Positions 8,299-16,958 of a stretch of 64,000 nt of DNA are shown in pieces. Below the pieces are notes generated by a model that ran no database searches, had not been told where the DNA came from, and saw nothing but the letters and a program-made list of their open reading frames with translations. Numbering within the stretch: position 1 is the first letter of the stretch; every line of letters starts with the position of its first letter. This stretch comes from SHLQ01 sp964451305 (GTDB lineage: Bacteria > Actinomycetota > Acidimicrobiia > Acidimicrobiales > SHLQ01), in the NCBI GenBank assembly GCA_964451305.1, contig CAYVHV010000002.1, positions 1 through 64,000 of the forward strand, written 5' to 3'. A program made the translations under genes and the position numbers.

Positions 8299-9714
8299 TT
8301 AGCGGGTTCGGGACTTTTGGCGGTTGCCGCCGCCTTGCCGCCGTTGGCCTCCGCCTTGCTTGGATTGGCTACCGCCCGACCGCTTACCTTTGGCGTTCTT
8401 CGGCTTTCCAGAACCGCCCCGGCTCTGACCGTTGCCTCCGCCATTTCCGCTGCGGTTCTTGCTGCGGTTCTTGTTCTTTCCGCCGCCCTTGCCCCGGTTG
8501 CGGTTCTGGCCGCCACCGTTCTTGCCACCGCCACTTTGCTTGGGCTGGACGATTGGTTCACCGTGGTTCTGGTCCTCGACCGGTGTTGGATCCTCAAACT
8601 CACACACGACACCGATCTGGCGCTGAAGCTTCTTGGTGTCCTTCAAATCCTCGTTCGTCACAAAGGAGACAACCGTCCCCGAAGCGCCAGCACGTGCGGT
8701 TCGGCCCGAGCGGTGTGTATACGCCTTGTCATCCTCGGGCGGGTCGAAGTGAACAACGCAATCGACGCCATCGACGTGAATACCGCGGGCGGCAACATCG
8801 GTCGCTACCAAGGCCTGGGTCTTGCCATCGACGAAGGCCTGAAGCGCGTTGTCGCGCTGATTCTGCGTGCGTCGTCCGTGGATAACCCCGGTCTTGACGC
8901 CGTACTTCTTCAGCTGGCGAGCAACTCGATCTGAGCCATGGCGTGTGCGGCAGAAGATGATCGACTGCCCATGGGAGCGAACTTCGTGAGCAGCGAGTGA
9001 GACCTTCTCGGTGCGGTCGATTCGGATGAAACGGTGCGTCATCCGCGTCATATCCGGCTTTGCCTCGCCGACCTCATGGGTCACCGCGTTTCGCTGATAA
9101 CGATCGGTCAGAACCTTGACCTCTTTGCCGAGGGTGGCCGAGAACAAGACGGTTTGGCGATTCTTGTTGGTCTGATCGAGCAGGCGCTTCACGACCGGTA
9201 AGAACCCCATGTCAGCCATACGGTCGGCCTCATCGACAACTGCATACGAGACCTGATCCAGATCGACCTCACCTTGATCGATGAGGTCGAGGAGACGACC
9301 CGGGCACGCGACGAGCATGTCGACCCCGCGTTGGAGGGCCTTGCGTTGCGCTCCAAACCCGACGCCGCCGTATACGGCGTGGACCGAACGGTTTCGCGTT
9401 TCAGCCAGTGGTTCGAGCTCACGGCGGATTTGCTCTGCCAGCTCGCGGGTAGGGGAGAGGATCAGACCGGTCGGTTTGTGTGGACGGGCCTTCTTGAGTC
9501 GCGTGACCATCGGGATCCCAAACGCGAGCGTCTTGCCAGAGCCGGTTGGAGCTCGGCCGAGAACATCCTTGCCTGCAAGAGCGTCGGGGATCGTTGCCGA
9601 CTGAATGGGAAAGGGAGCGGTAATACCTTCGATCGTCAGGCGTTCGACGAGATCGTCGGGAACACCCAGCTCGGTGAAGTTCGCGTTAGGGGAACTCTTT
9701 GGCGAGTTCGACAT
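8299..9714 (-). CDS. DEAD-box ATP-dependent RNA helicase
   Basis: Unwinds structured RNA using ATP. From the chosen ATG the protein has 471 residues: a Q-motif region (FTELGVPDDL...APFPIQ), motif I APTGSGKT, motif II DEAD in VVDEADRMADMGF, motif III SAT, then VATDVAARGIHVDGVD and HRSGRTARAG of the second RecA domain. The last hundred residues are a low-complexity Gly/Asn/Lys/Arg/Gln-rich RNA-binding tail typical of RhlE/CshA-like enzymes. The ATG at 9714 is favoured over an upstream start because a GGAGG site lies six bases before it. Such helicases act in ribosome assembly, mRNA turnover and cold adaptation. It appears monocistronic. Confidence 0.92.
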   Translation of the reverse strand: MSNSPKSSPNANFTELGVPDDLVERLTIEGITAPFPIQSATIPDALAGKDVLGRAPTGSGKTLAFGIPMVTRLKKARPHKPTGLILSPTRELAEQIRRELEPLAETRNRSVHAVYGGVGFGAQRKALQRGVDMLVACPGRLLDLIDQGEVDLDQVSYAVVDEADRMADMGFLPVVKRLLDQTNKNRQTVLFSATLGKEVKVLTDRYQRNAVTHEVGEAKPDMTRMTHRFIRIDRTEKVSLAAHEVRSHGQSIIFCRTRHGSDRVARQLKKYGVKTGVIHGRRTQNQRDNALQAFVDGKTQALVATDVAARGIHVDGVDCVVHFDPPEDDKAYTHRSGRTARAGASGTVVSFVTNEDLKDTKKLQRQIGVVCEFEDPTPVEDQNHGEPIVQPKQSGGGKNGGGQNRNRGKGGGKNKNRSKNRSGNGGGNGQSRGGSGKPKNAKGKRSGGSQSKQGGGQRRQGGGNRQKSRTR

Positions 9715-9816
9715 GTTTGGCCTCCAGAGACGTCGGCCCACGTCGCAGAAGAAGAAACACGAGCAAGACCCATGCTACCGATGTAATGAGCATGCAAGCG
9801 CTAGTGTGACGTCCGC

Positions 9817-10683
9817 ATGAGTGATCAAACTCCTTCGCGATGGCAGCGCCCGATCTTTGTTGCAAGCCTCGGTCGATCTGGATCGACGCTCCTTCAACGT
9901 GTTCTCAATGCACACCCCGACATCACGATCTGGGGCGAACACGGTGGAATGCTCAAGGGCATAACCGCAACCGTTCGCGCGTCTCAGGATGAGTTCGTCG
10001 TGAAGAACCTCGACACCGGCAATGACGTGCGCGATGCGGTCGTTGGCGAGATTTCGGACAAGGAAACCTTTTACCCGTGGGTCTCACCGTTTCGAGCCCA
10101 CGAGTTCTCAGACGAGTTGGTTGCCACCTTGTTAGAACTCTTCACTCGGGGCCTCACACCAGAGATTCGCTGGGGATTCAAAGAGATCCGCTACGACGTC
10201 GAAACGTTGCGCACGCTGATGGAGATGTTCCCCGAAGCGCACGTCATCCTTCTAGCCCGCGAGGTCGAAGGGCATGTTTCGTCCCGCTTCTTTGCGTTCG
10301 GAAATCGTGACTACGACCTCGTCTCCGAGGACGGGCGTCAGGCCGCTCGCAAGAAGGTCGGCAACATGATCGAAGGCTGGATGCGCCGCTACGAGGGGAT
10401 GCTCGAGCTGTGCGCGGAGATGCCGCAGCGTTGCTCGCTCGTCGCGTACTCCGACCTCGTGCAAGGAAGCCCGCGGATCCCAGCGCTGTTTGCCGAACTC
10501 GGAGAAACCACTCCCGACGGAGCGGTGATTGATGAAGTCCTCGAAGCGAAAGCGGGCAGCTCGTTTAAGTACAACTCGATCGCCCGACAGAACCGCGCCT
10601 TGCTGCCCGAGATTATCGAGTCCGCTGACTACGACCGAGACCGTTACGCTTCGATCGCCTCGGCCTTCGGCATCACGTCGTGA
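9817..10683 (+). CDS. Sulfotransferase-family protein
   Basis: A 288-residue protein whose N-terminus FVASLGRSGSTLLQRVL is the 5'-phosphosulfate-binding loop of PAPS-dependent sulfotransferases, followed by NAHPDITIWGEHGG. A plausible 3'-phosphate-binding element lies around VILLAREVEGHVSSRFF. No signal peptide, so a cytoplasmic enzyme. Its place at the head of a run of overlapping genes (10680, 11359, 12645, 13292) suggests it sulfates a sugar of the surface glycan or a lipid-linked precursor; this is inference. PAPS synthesis genes are not in the window. Confidence 0.82.
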   Translation: MSDQTPSRWQRPIFVASLGRSGSTLLQRVLNAHPDITIWGEHGGMLKGITATVRASQDEFVVKNLDTGNDVRDAVVGEISDKETFYPWVSPFRAHEFSDELVATLLELFTRGLTPEIRWGFKEIRYDVETLRTLMEMFPEAHVILLAREVEGHVSSRFFAFGNRDYDLVSEDGRQAARKKVGNMIEGWMRRYEGMLELCAEMPQRCSLVAYSDLVQGSPRIPALFAELGETTPDGAVIDEVLEAKAGSSFKYNSIARQNRALLPEIIESADYDRDRYASIASAFGITS

Positions 10684-11357
10684 CCGACGGTCCGAGCCGG
10701 ATCGATCCACTCGTTGGAGCGGGACCCCGCACTGCGGTGAGTACCTTTCGTCCCGGTACCGATCCTCAGCGAGTCCTCATTCTCGACGGGGACGAGCCAC
10801 TGATGGCCGATCTTGCAAGCGGAGATATCCGTCGATTCGAGTCGGGACCTTCGCTCGCGCTTCCCATGGTGTCGACCCCGTTCGATCTTTCGACGACGCA
10901 GCTCCTTCTCGTACAGATCAACCTCGATGTTCAAGAACTCGCAGGCCGATCGACACTCTTCTCGCTCGCCCTCGACCACGGAGCGATCACCGTTGACGAA
11001 GTGGGAGATGAACTACATCTCACCAGTCCGACGGGCGATGTGGTGACTGGCCCAAAGGGCGACTCACCAGCGATCGTTTTTCAGATCGACCGGATGGGAT
11101 CCGATCTCGTCGTGAGTGTGCGAAACGCCGAGACGTTGCAACGGGTCGAGTTCTCACAACCGATCGATGAAGCCACACGAATGACAGCGGTACTTACCGC
11201 CGGCGGTCCCTCATCAGCGCTAACTGGAAGATACGGACGCCGCCGACAGGCACCGGTCCTCGTTCACTTCGCGCGAGTTGAAGCAGTAGACAACGTCCAA
11301 CGTGCCGTCAACGGCGCCCGACGCGCTGCCGGCAAGGTCAAGCGTCGGATCTCCTGA
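10680..11357 (+). CDS. Uncharacterised protein in the glycan gene cluster
   Basis: A 225-residue protein with no recognised family. The body is beta-rich with alternating hydrophobics, and the last 25 residues are strongly basic (GARRAAGKVKRRIS), which could contact acidic phospholipids. There is no signal peptide or membrane helix. Its GTG start overlaps the stop of the sulfotransferase gene (GTGA), and the next glycosyltransferase starts two bases after its stop, so it is almost certainly cotranslated with them. A scaffolding or accessory role in glycan assembly is possible but unproven. Confidence 0.75.
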   Translation: MTDGPSRIDPLVGAGPRTAVSTFRPGTDPQRVLILDGDEPLMADLASGDIRRFESGPSLALPMVSTPFDLSTTQLLLVQINLDVQELAGRSTLFSLALDHGAITVDEVGDELHLTSPTGDVVTGPKGDSPAIVFQIDRMGSDLVVSVRNAETLQRVEFSQPIDEATRMTAVLTAGGPSSALTGRYGRRRQAPVLVHFARVEAVDNVQRAVNGARRAAGKVKRRIS

Positions 11358-11358
11358 T

Positions 11359-12648
11359 ATGCGCATCGCTGTTTTTTCCGACATGGTCCGTCCGAACGGA
11401 GCGGGGGTGATGGCACTTCTGGCCGCCGATCTTCTCGACCAGGCAGGCCACGAAGTCGTTGTTCTCGGCGGAGCAATCCACGCAGGATTGGAGGCACAGC
11501 TCCAACGCGACCTCGCTGGCGCTGCGGCATTCACGAACGACGAGGCCGCGCTCGATGGCAGTGTGTCGCGGTTAGCTCACGAAGCACTTCTCGAAGCGTT
11601 CCGCGGTTGGTTCGATGCACAGTTGGAGTCATACCAACCCGACATTCTCTATATCCACAACTGTGGTCGGGTATTGAGCCAGCTCGATGTTGCCGACCTC
11701 AGCCGGCGATTGCCGGTCGTGTTGACCATGCACGACGAATGGTTCAGCACCGACGCTCACTACACGTTCCGATCTCGCAAGGATGGAGCGATGGTGCGCA
11801 CCTACGAACCCATTCGGTCCACGCATCCGCTGATCCATCGCTATGACCACCTCTTCGATGTTGCAGACCGGTCGGGAAACCTCGTCGTTCTCGCCCCGAG
11901 TGCGTGGTTAGCCGATCGTGCGCGGTTGGTCTTTCCGACACTCGACATTCGCCACCTCCCCAACGCGGTCGACGCCTCGCTGTTCGACCTTCAAGATCGA
12001 GCTGAGGCTCGCGCTCGGCTCGGTATTGCGACCGATCGACCAATCATCGGTTTTGTTGGCAATCCCACGCAGGAACGCAAGGGGTTTGCGGAGTTCGAGT
12101 CGGCGGTTCAGCTGCTGGACTCAACCGGTGATAGCTCTCCGATCAGGTTGGTCGCTGGAGGACCTGGATCGATGACGACCGGGATGGCGCACGCACTCCT
12201 CGACTCGGGTCCGATCGATCGCCTCATGTCTGTCCCGAAGGTCGTACCGCCGCAGGTGAGCATCGGTGGTGACGGCATTGTCGTAAGTGGGTTAGCGCGG
12301 TCGGAGATGGCGGCGTTTTACGGTGCAGCCGACGTGATTGTTCACCCATCTATCATCGACAACTTGCCCACGGTTCCGATCGAAGCCGGGCTGTGCGGTA
12401 CCCGCTGCCTCGCCACCGATGTTGGGGGCACTCGCGAGACGATCGCCGACATCGATGACCTGTTTCCCGCAGACTTTTCGAGCGCTGATCTCGCAGCACG
12501 GATTGGGACAGCACTCGATTCGGCGAGTGCCGAGACAGCCGATGACCGGAACAGCCGACGCGACGCGCAGCTTGGGCGATTCTCGGTCGACGAGCATGTG
12601 ACCGCGTTGCTCGGTGTTCTTACGGAGCTCATGGCAGGTGCATCATGA
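11359..12648 (+). CDS. GT4-type glycosyltransferase (GT-B fold)
   Basis: A 429-residue retaining-type glycosyltransferase. The N-terminus MRIAVFSDMVRPNGAGVMAL has the glycine-containing acceptor-domain loop; the C-terminal donor domain contains IGFVGNPTQERKGF and a late IDNLPTVPIEAGLCGTRCLA carrying the conserved EX7E-like region. The ATG at 11359, just after the preceding stop, is preferred over in-frame codons inside the upstream gene. The DEWF(S) segment in the N-terminal half resembles one seen in transferases acting after a sulfotransferase-type gene, but the substrate cannot be assigned. It overlaps the next gene by ATGA. Confidence 0.85.
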   Translation: MRIAVFSDMVRPNGAGVMALLAADLLDQAGHEVVVLGGAIHAGLEAQLQRDLAGAAAFTNDEAALDGSVSRLAHEALLEAFRGWFDAQLESYQPDILYIHNCGRVLSQLDVADLSRRLPVVLTMHDEWFSTDAHYTFRSRKDGAMVRTYEPIRSTHPLIHRYDHLFDVADRSGNLVVLAPSAWLADRARLVFPTLDIRHLPNAVDASLFDLQDRAEARARLGIATDRPIIGFVGNPTQERKGFAEFESAVQLLDSTGDSSPIRLVAGGPGSMTTGMAHALLDSGPIDRLMSVPKVVPPQVSIGGDGIVVSGLARSEMAAFYGAADVIVHPSIIDNLPTVPIEAGLCGTRCLATDVGGTRETIADIDDLFPADFSSADLAARIGTALDSASAETADDRNSRRDAQLGRFSVDEHVTALLGVLTELMAGAS

Positions 12649-13292
12649 CCACAACTTCGGTAAACCTCGTGTCGCATATCTGCGATGTATGGGAATCAGG
12701 AGCCAAAACTCGCCCAGTTCCTGAAGCCATTGGGTGCACGAGCGCACTCGTCCTTCCAGGTGCGTCTGGAGTTCCGAGATTCTGTTTCGTGAGTGCGGCC
12801 TCACCTCTCGAGCTGCTCCTCGGTGAGCAGACCACAGCGCACGATCGCACGGGTGCGGCGCTTTCGATCACCGAGGTGGCCGATCGATTGATGGCTGGTG
12901 AAGTCGCTGGCGTACTCGGGCCTCGTGGTCCGGTGTCCATCGACAACGGCCGGGCTGGGGTTGCTGTTCCATTGCCCGCTGCACTCCTCGAACATCGCCA
13001 GCGCGTGAGGCGAGACAATGTTCTCGCCCGGTTTCTGCTCCGACAGATCGGGCTCGAAGAGGTGTCGGTCCATCGCGGCGCCGCCTCGAATCTCTACGAT
13101 TCGTTGGCGAAATTGTGGTCCCGAGAACTTTCGATTTGTATCGACCCGGCGATGCTTCTGACGCTCGGCGCAGACCGCCAACGCCACGTCGACGATGAGT
13201 ACAAGTCGCGTGCTCGCGAACGTCTCCCTCGAGCCCTGGGCCGCCTACACGGACTTGGTGTACAGAGCTATCCACGGTTGGTGATTATTTGA
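12645..13292 (+). CDS. Uncharacterised cytoplasmic protein in the glycan cluster
   Basis: A 215-residue protein that I do not recognise. It has no signal peptide or obvious membrane helix. The N-terminal half is a mix of beta and helix; the C-terminal half is helical with many Arg and Leu residues (RARERLPRALGRL). Start and stop overlap both neighbours (ATGA with the GT4 gene, TGATG with the GT2 gene), which implies translational coupling and a role in the same pathway. It could be a non-catalytic partner or a divergent transferase. Confidence 0.72.
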   Translation: MTTTSVNLVSHICDVWESGAKTRPVPEAIGCTSALVLPGASGVPRFCFVSAASPLELLLGEQTTAHDRTGAALSITEVADRLMAGEVAGVLGPRGPVSIDNGRAGVAVPLPAALLEHRQRVRRDNVLARFLLRQIGLEEVSVHRGAASNLYDSLAKLWSRELSICIDPAMLLTLGADRQRHVDDEYKSRARERLPRALGRLHGLGVQSYPRLVII

Positions 13293-14926
13293 TGACGACG
13301 GTCAGCATCATCGTCCCGAGCTTCCGCCAGCCCCAGTTTCTGGGTCGCGCACTCGAGAGCTGCCTCGAACAAGATTACACCGATCTCGAGATCATCGTGA
13401 TCGACGACCGATCGCGTGATTCATCGCTCGGGTTGGCCGTCGCGATGGCCAGCGCGGATTCGCGAATCACCGTGCTCGAACCTCCGGCCAATGGTGGGCT
13501 CGGTCGGGCGCGCAATATCGGCCTCGCCCATGCGACCGGCGACTATCTGTGCTTCCTCGATTCCGACGATTACCTGCTTCCCGGCTCGATCAGCGCGCGC
13601 CTTGCAGCCTTTCCCGACGCTCTCCAGCGATATGGCGACCAGCTCGTTGCGGTCTACGGAGACTGGCAGCACGTTGGAGAGGCGATGGACTATCCGGTCG
13701 TGCGCGCACCTCGGACGACCATGACCGTCGTCGATGCAGCGAGCTATTCAGGCGAGAACGTATTCATTTGTTCAGCCCCACTCGTGCGCCGGCAGGCAGT
13801 TCTCGACGCGGGCGGATTTCCCGAGGGGCTGCCGATGCTCGAGGACTTCGCGCTGTGGTCCAAGATGATCGCCGCTGGTGGCATCTTTGCTCCTGTCGAA
13901 CACGTCGTAGCGACCTACCGCCAACGCCCAAACTCTATGTTGCGGGGCGAAGCGGGTGTCACGATGGCAAGCTACGTCGACGTCATAAATGAGTGGATGC
14001 AGGCGTCGGGGACGCTGCTCGCTGATGGTGGCGGACTCGCTGCGTGGCTCGAAGATCGGCCCCCGCAGAGCTTTGGTCGCATGGCCTGGAACGCTCCGTC
14101 GAATCTTGGGAGTTCATACAAGGCTTCGTCTGCTGGTTCGCTTCGTTCCGTGTCTGATCCCGACGATGTCAGCGACCAAATAACGAGCGTTCCGGCGGTC
14201 GGCGACTTCATGGTCGCTCCAGTCACCAACGGGCTGCGCACGACCGTTCAGCCGTGGGTCGGAGCGCAGAGCGATGAGCCACAGCACGCGATCATTGTTC
14301 AGTCCCTCAGCGACAGCCTCGCCGCTATCGGCCTGCTGAACGACGGCGAGGTCGACCGAGCGGTCTTTGCCGATGACCCGACGGACTGGCCTGCGCTTTG
14401 GCCGTTGGCGCTCGCGGGGATTTCGGTCCGGTCGCGCGCAACCATCGAGTCGTTGTCGACGCAACCGGAGACCATCGACCGCTCCACCGTTCGCGCATTT
14501 ACCGACCGGTCGCCTCTCGAACTGATCCAAGACGGTGTGGCAACGCTCTGGCCGAATCCTGGACCCCGCTCCGGCTCGGTCGTGTACGTCCCTGCTGGCT
14601 TCGAGGAGTATCCCGCTCTCGACGCGTGGGTGTCCACTGCGCTTCATGCGTTGGCGGATCGAGGGCTGGCTCCCACGCTCATGGCCGAACCGCGTGCCCG
14701 ACCAAACCTCTGCGGTTACCGCAGCGATCTCACATCGATCGCACTGTTACGCGAGACGTTGGTGATCATCGCCGCGGAGCCATCGGACCGGTTGCTCCTC
14801 GAGGCGGTCGCCCCAACGATCATCTTCGATCCTTCTCTCGCTGGTGAGGCCGCGGGTCCACGAACAGCCGGCGAACTCACTGCAGCGATCGACGCACTCG
14901 GTCTCTCGAACGTTCCCGAGGCCTAA
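13292..14926 (+). CDS. Family 2 glycosyltransferase with C-terminal extension
   Basis: A 544-residue protein. The first about 230 residues form a GT-A domain: VSIIVPSFRQPQFLGRAL, IVIDDRSRD and the DXD-type FLDSDDYLLPG. The remaining about 300 residues do not resemble a glycosyltransferase core and may be a second, acceptor-binding or interaction domain. The ATG at 13292 overlaps the upstream stop (TGATG). The gene's stop overlaps by four bases the stop of the convergent gene at 14923, so no terminator separates them. Confidence 0.83.
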   Translation: MTTVSIIVPSFRQPQFLGRALESCLEQDYTDLEIIVIDDRSRDSSLGLAVAMASADSRITVLEPPANGGLGRARNIGLAHATGDYLCFLDSDDYLLPGSISARLAAFPDALQRYGDQLVAVYGDWQHVGEAMDYPVVRAPRTTMTVVDAASYSGENVFICSAPLVRRQAVLDAGGFPEGLPMLEDFALWSKMIAAGGIFAPVEHVVATYRQRPNSMLRGEAGVTMASYVDVINEWMQASGTLLADGGGLAAWLEDRPPQSFGRMAWNAPSNLGSSYKASSAGSLRSVSDPDDVSDQITSVPAVGDFMVAPVTNGLRTTVQPWVGAQSDEPQHAIIVQSLSDSLAAIGLLNDGEVDRAVFADDPTDWPALWPLALAGISVRSRATIESLSTQPETIDRSTVRAFTDRSPLELIQDGVATLWPNPGPRSGSVVYVPAGFEEYPALDAWVSTALHALADRGLAPTLMAEPRARPNLCGYRSDLTSIALLRETLVIIAAEPSDRLLLEAVAPTIIFDPSLAGEAAGPRTAGELTAAIDALGLSNVPEA

Positions 14927-16134
14927 CCCGTAGTTGTCGTCGTTCTCAGAACCGAATGGATAGCTGCCGCAGCACGCTCCGCGCTCGGGGTGCCATTCAT
15001 GTCGATCTGCGCTCGGAAGTATGGTGCAGCGACATCTCGATATGACGCCCGGTTCTCGATCGCTGAACGAAGCGCTGCGGTGAGATCGTCGGCGGTGTGC
15101 ACATGTTCAAACGATGGATCTGGCGTGGCGAACGTCGGAACCTTCTCGTGATGCGGGTTGTAGTAGACGAACGGGGTTCCATAGGCAATCGCCTCGAAAG
15201 GCACGGTGCTGAAGCGAGTCACGATCGCTTCGCAGTGCGGCAGCATCGACGACATGGAGCGGTCGGTTCGATAGGTCGCAAGCTCGGGAGGCAGGCGAAG
15301 GTCGGCTGGATGTTGGCTAATGACCGGCGTGAGGCCCAGCGATTCGATCGATGAGATCGCCGACTGGAGAAATGCGTTTCGTTCGTTCGTCAGGACGCCG
15401 TACGTAAAGTTCGAGTTGATGACGACCTCGCCGTTGCGGTCGCCTGACGTGGGCCCTTCGTTCCACGCGGATTCCATATTGGAGTTTCCAACGATGTGGA
15501 GGTTCCGCCGATCGAGGGCTTCGACGTCGTTCTGCCCTTGCAGAAGGACGTGATCGGCAGCGAGGTAGGGAAGCCGTATCCGGCCGGTGTCTACATCGGT
15601 GAAGTCCTGGACCCCTTCGACCTTCGCAAAGGATGGAACCCCTCTCACGCGGGCCAAGTGATAGATCACCCGTGATGGGTCGCCCCAGTCGTTCATTGCG
15701 ACGAAGGCATCGAAGTTGCCCAGGGCGAATCGGTCGTAGCCCTTTGCGGCGAGCACGCGTGGATGATCGCCCAAGTGTTTGTCGATGACTTCGACCTTGT
15801 CTTCCTCGACGAGGAAGCTCGCTGGTCGGCCGAGCTCGCGCAATGCGTCAGCGACCGCACCGAGCTCCTTACCGTGATACTCAGCGAGCGGCATGAACAA
15901 CACACCGAGAGACTCGATCTCCCCTGGTTCGGTGTATGCGTCGAAGACCTTTGGTCGCGAAACGGGAGTTGCCTCTGGGTTCGAACTCTCGGGCGCAGCG
16001 GCCGGTGAGGGTTGGGAATCTGGTGTTGGAGTATCGGCTCCGACGGATCGAGCGCGGGTCATGATCGCGCCGTCGGGACCCATGGTCCGTTTTGCAAAAC
16101 GGGCGGCGCGCTTAGCGAAGTCTTTGGCATCCAT
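14923..16134 (-). CDS. Predicted GT-B-fold glycosyltransferase (polysaccharide biosynthesis type)
   Basis: A 403-residue protein. The N-terminus MDAKDFAKRAARFAKRTMG is a basic amphipathic helix of the membrane-touching kind, followed by a Pro/Ser-rich linker (about 35-65). The C-terminal half, with TRFSTVPFEAIAYGTPFVYYNP, resembles the donor-binding end of UDP-sugar or CDP-glycerol transferases. No exact family assigned. I chose the ATG at 16134 because upstream in-frame codons run into the SDR gene without conserved sequence. It follows that SDR gene by seven bases and is last in the five-gene minus-strand glycan operon 19732-14923. Confidence 0.65.
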   Translation of the reverse strand: MDAKDFAKRAARFAKRTMGPDGAIMTRARSVGADTPTPDSQPSPAAAPESSNPEATPVSRPKVFDAYTEPGEIESLGVLFMPLAEYHGKELGAVADALRELGRPASFLVEEDKVEVIDKHLGDHPRVLAAKGYDRFALGNFDAFVAMNDWGDPSRVIYHLARVRGVPSFAKVEGVQDFTDVDTGRIRLPYLAADHVLLQGQNDVEALDRRNLHIVGNSNMESAWNEGPTSGDRNGEVVINSNFTYGVLTNERNAFLQSAISSIESLGLTPVISQHPADLRLPPELATYRTDRSMSSMLPHCEAIVTRFSTVPFEAIAYGTPFVYYNPHHEKVPTFATPDPSFEHVHTADDLTAALRSAIENRASYRDVAAPYFRAQIDMNGTPSAERAAAAIHSVLRTTTTTG

Positions 16135-16141
16135 ATGTGAG

Positions 16142-16891
16142 CTACTCGGTGGATAGTCGGATGGTGGCGCCGCCGTCGACGACGAGCATCTGTCCCGTCG
16201 TGTACTTCGATTGGTCGTTGTCAGCGAGGTGCAGAATGCTCGGGGCAATGTCGTCTGCGGTCGCCACGAACTTCAACGGAGTACGGTCAGCGAGGACCTG
16301 CAGGTTGCCTTCAGGGCCGTCCGGGTGTGGACGCCTGTCCAGTCCGGACCGAAGCATCTTCGTGTCGATCGCTCCGGGAAGAACGGCGTTGCAGCGGATG
16401 CCGTCGTCTGCGAGCTCGAGCGCAGCCGACCGGGTGAGCGCAACGAGTGCGCCCTTGGAGATTGCATACACCGCAACGTTCATTGACGTTGCGAGCGCAT
16501 GGACCGACGACACGTTTACGACCGAACCGTTCACGGCGCTCAGCAGAGGATGTGCTTCACGAATGCACTGAAACGCGGAACGCACATTGGTGTTGATGAT
16601 GTGCTCCCAGTCATCGTCGTTGGTTTCGACGATCGGCTTATTGACCTGGGTCGCAGCGTTGTTCACCAATGCGTGAAGGCCATCGAGCTCGCCAGTGAGT
16701 TTCTGAAAGAGCTCGGCGATCTGGTCGCTTTGTGAGATGTCGACGATCTCGAAGCGATCGATCTCGATATCGTCACTCGGCTCGGACTGGTCGATGCCGA
16801 TAACGCCCCAGCCAGCTCGAGAGAAGGCCCGCGCTGCGGCGCTTCCAATTCCACCACAGACCCCGGTAATCAGGACTTTTCGAGTGGTCAC
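16142..16891 (-). CDS. Short-chain dehydrogenase/reductase
   Basis: A classical SDR of about 249 residues: cofactor motif TGVCGGIG near the N-terminus, NNAAT, catalytic Ser in VNVSSVHAL and Tyr/Lys in YAISK. The acidic residue ending beta-2 (GIDQSEPS) favours NAD. I place the start at the GTG at 16891, directly before the first beta strand; an ATG at 16924 would add 11 non-conserved residues. It sits between a GT2-like gene and a GT-B-like gene in a run that also holds a CMP-sugar synthetase, so it probably oxidises or reduces a sugar precursor (inference). Confidence 0.85.
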   Translation of the reverse strand: MTTRKVLITGVCGGIGSAAARAFSRAGWGVIGIDQSEPSDDIEIDRFEIVDISQSDQIAELFQKLTGELDGLHALVNNAATQVNKPIVETNDDDWEHIINTNVRSAFQCIREAHPLLSAVNGSVVNVSSVHALATSMNVAVYAISKGALVALTRSAALELADDGIRCNAVLPGAIDTKMLRSGLDRRPHPDGPEGNLQVLADRTPLKFVATADDIAPSILHLADNDQSKYTTGQMLVVDGGATIRLSTE

Positions 16892-16928
16892 GAAGAGAAG
16901 CCTTCGATCTCGGACATCGTGCATTCGA

Positions 16929-16958
16929 GGAGGGAGAATGCGGGGAGGGAGAATGCGG
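16929..16958. repeat. Two tandem copies of a 15-nt unit
   Basis: GGAGGGAGAATGCGG occurs at 16929-16943 and again at 16944-16958 without mismatch. It fills the short space between the stop of the GT2-like gene and the SDR gene. It may simply be a slippage duplication. Confidence 0.85.

Noticed and set aside
8016..8612. Long minus-strand frame that runs across the N gap
   Set aside because: Its translation includes unknown residues and overlaps the low-complexity tail of the helicase in another frame; no conserved motif.
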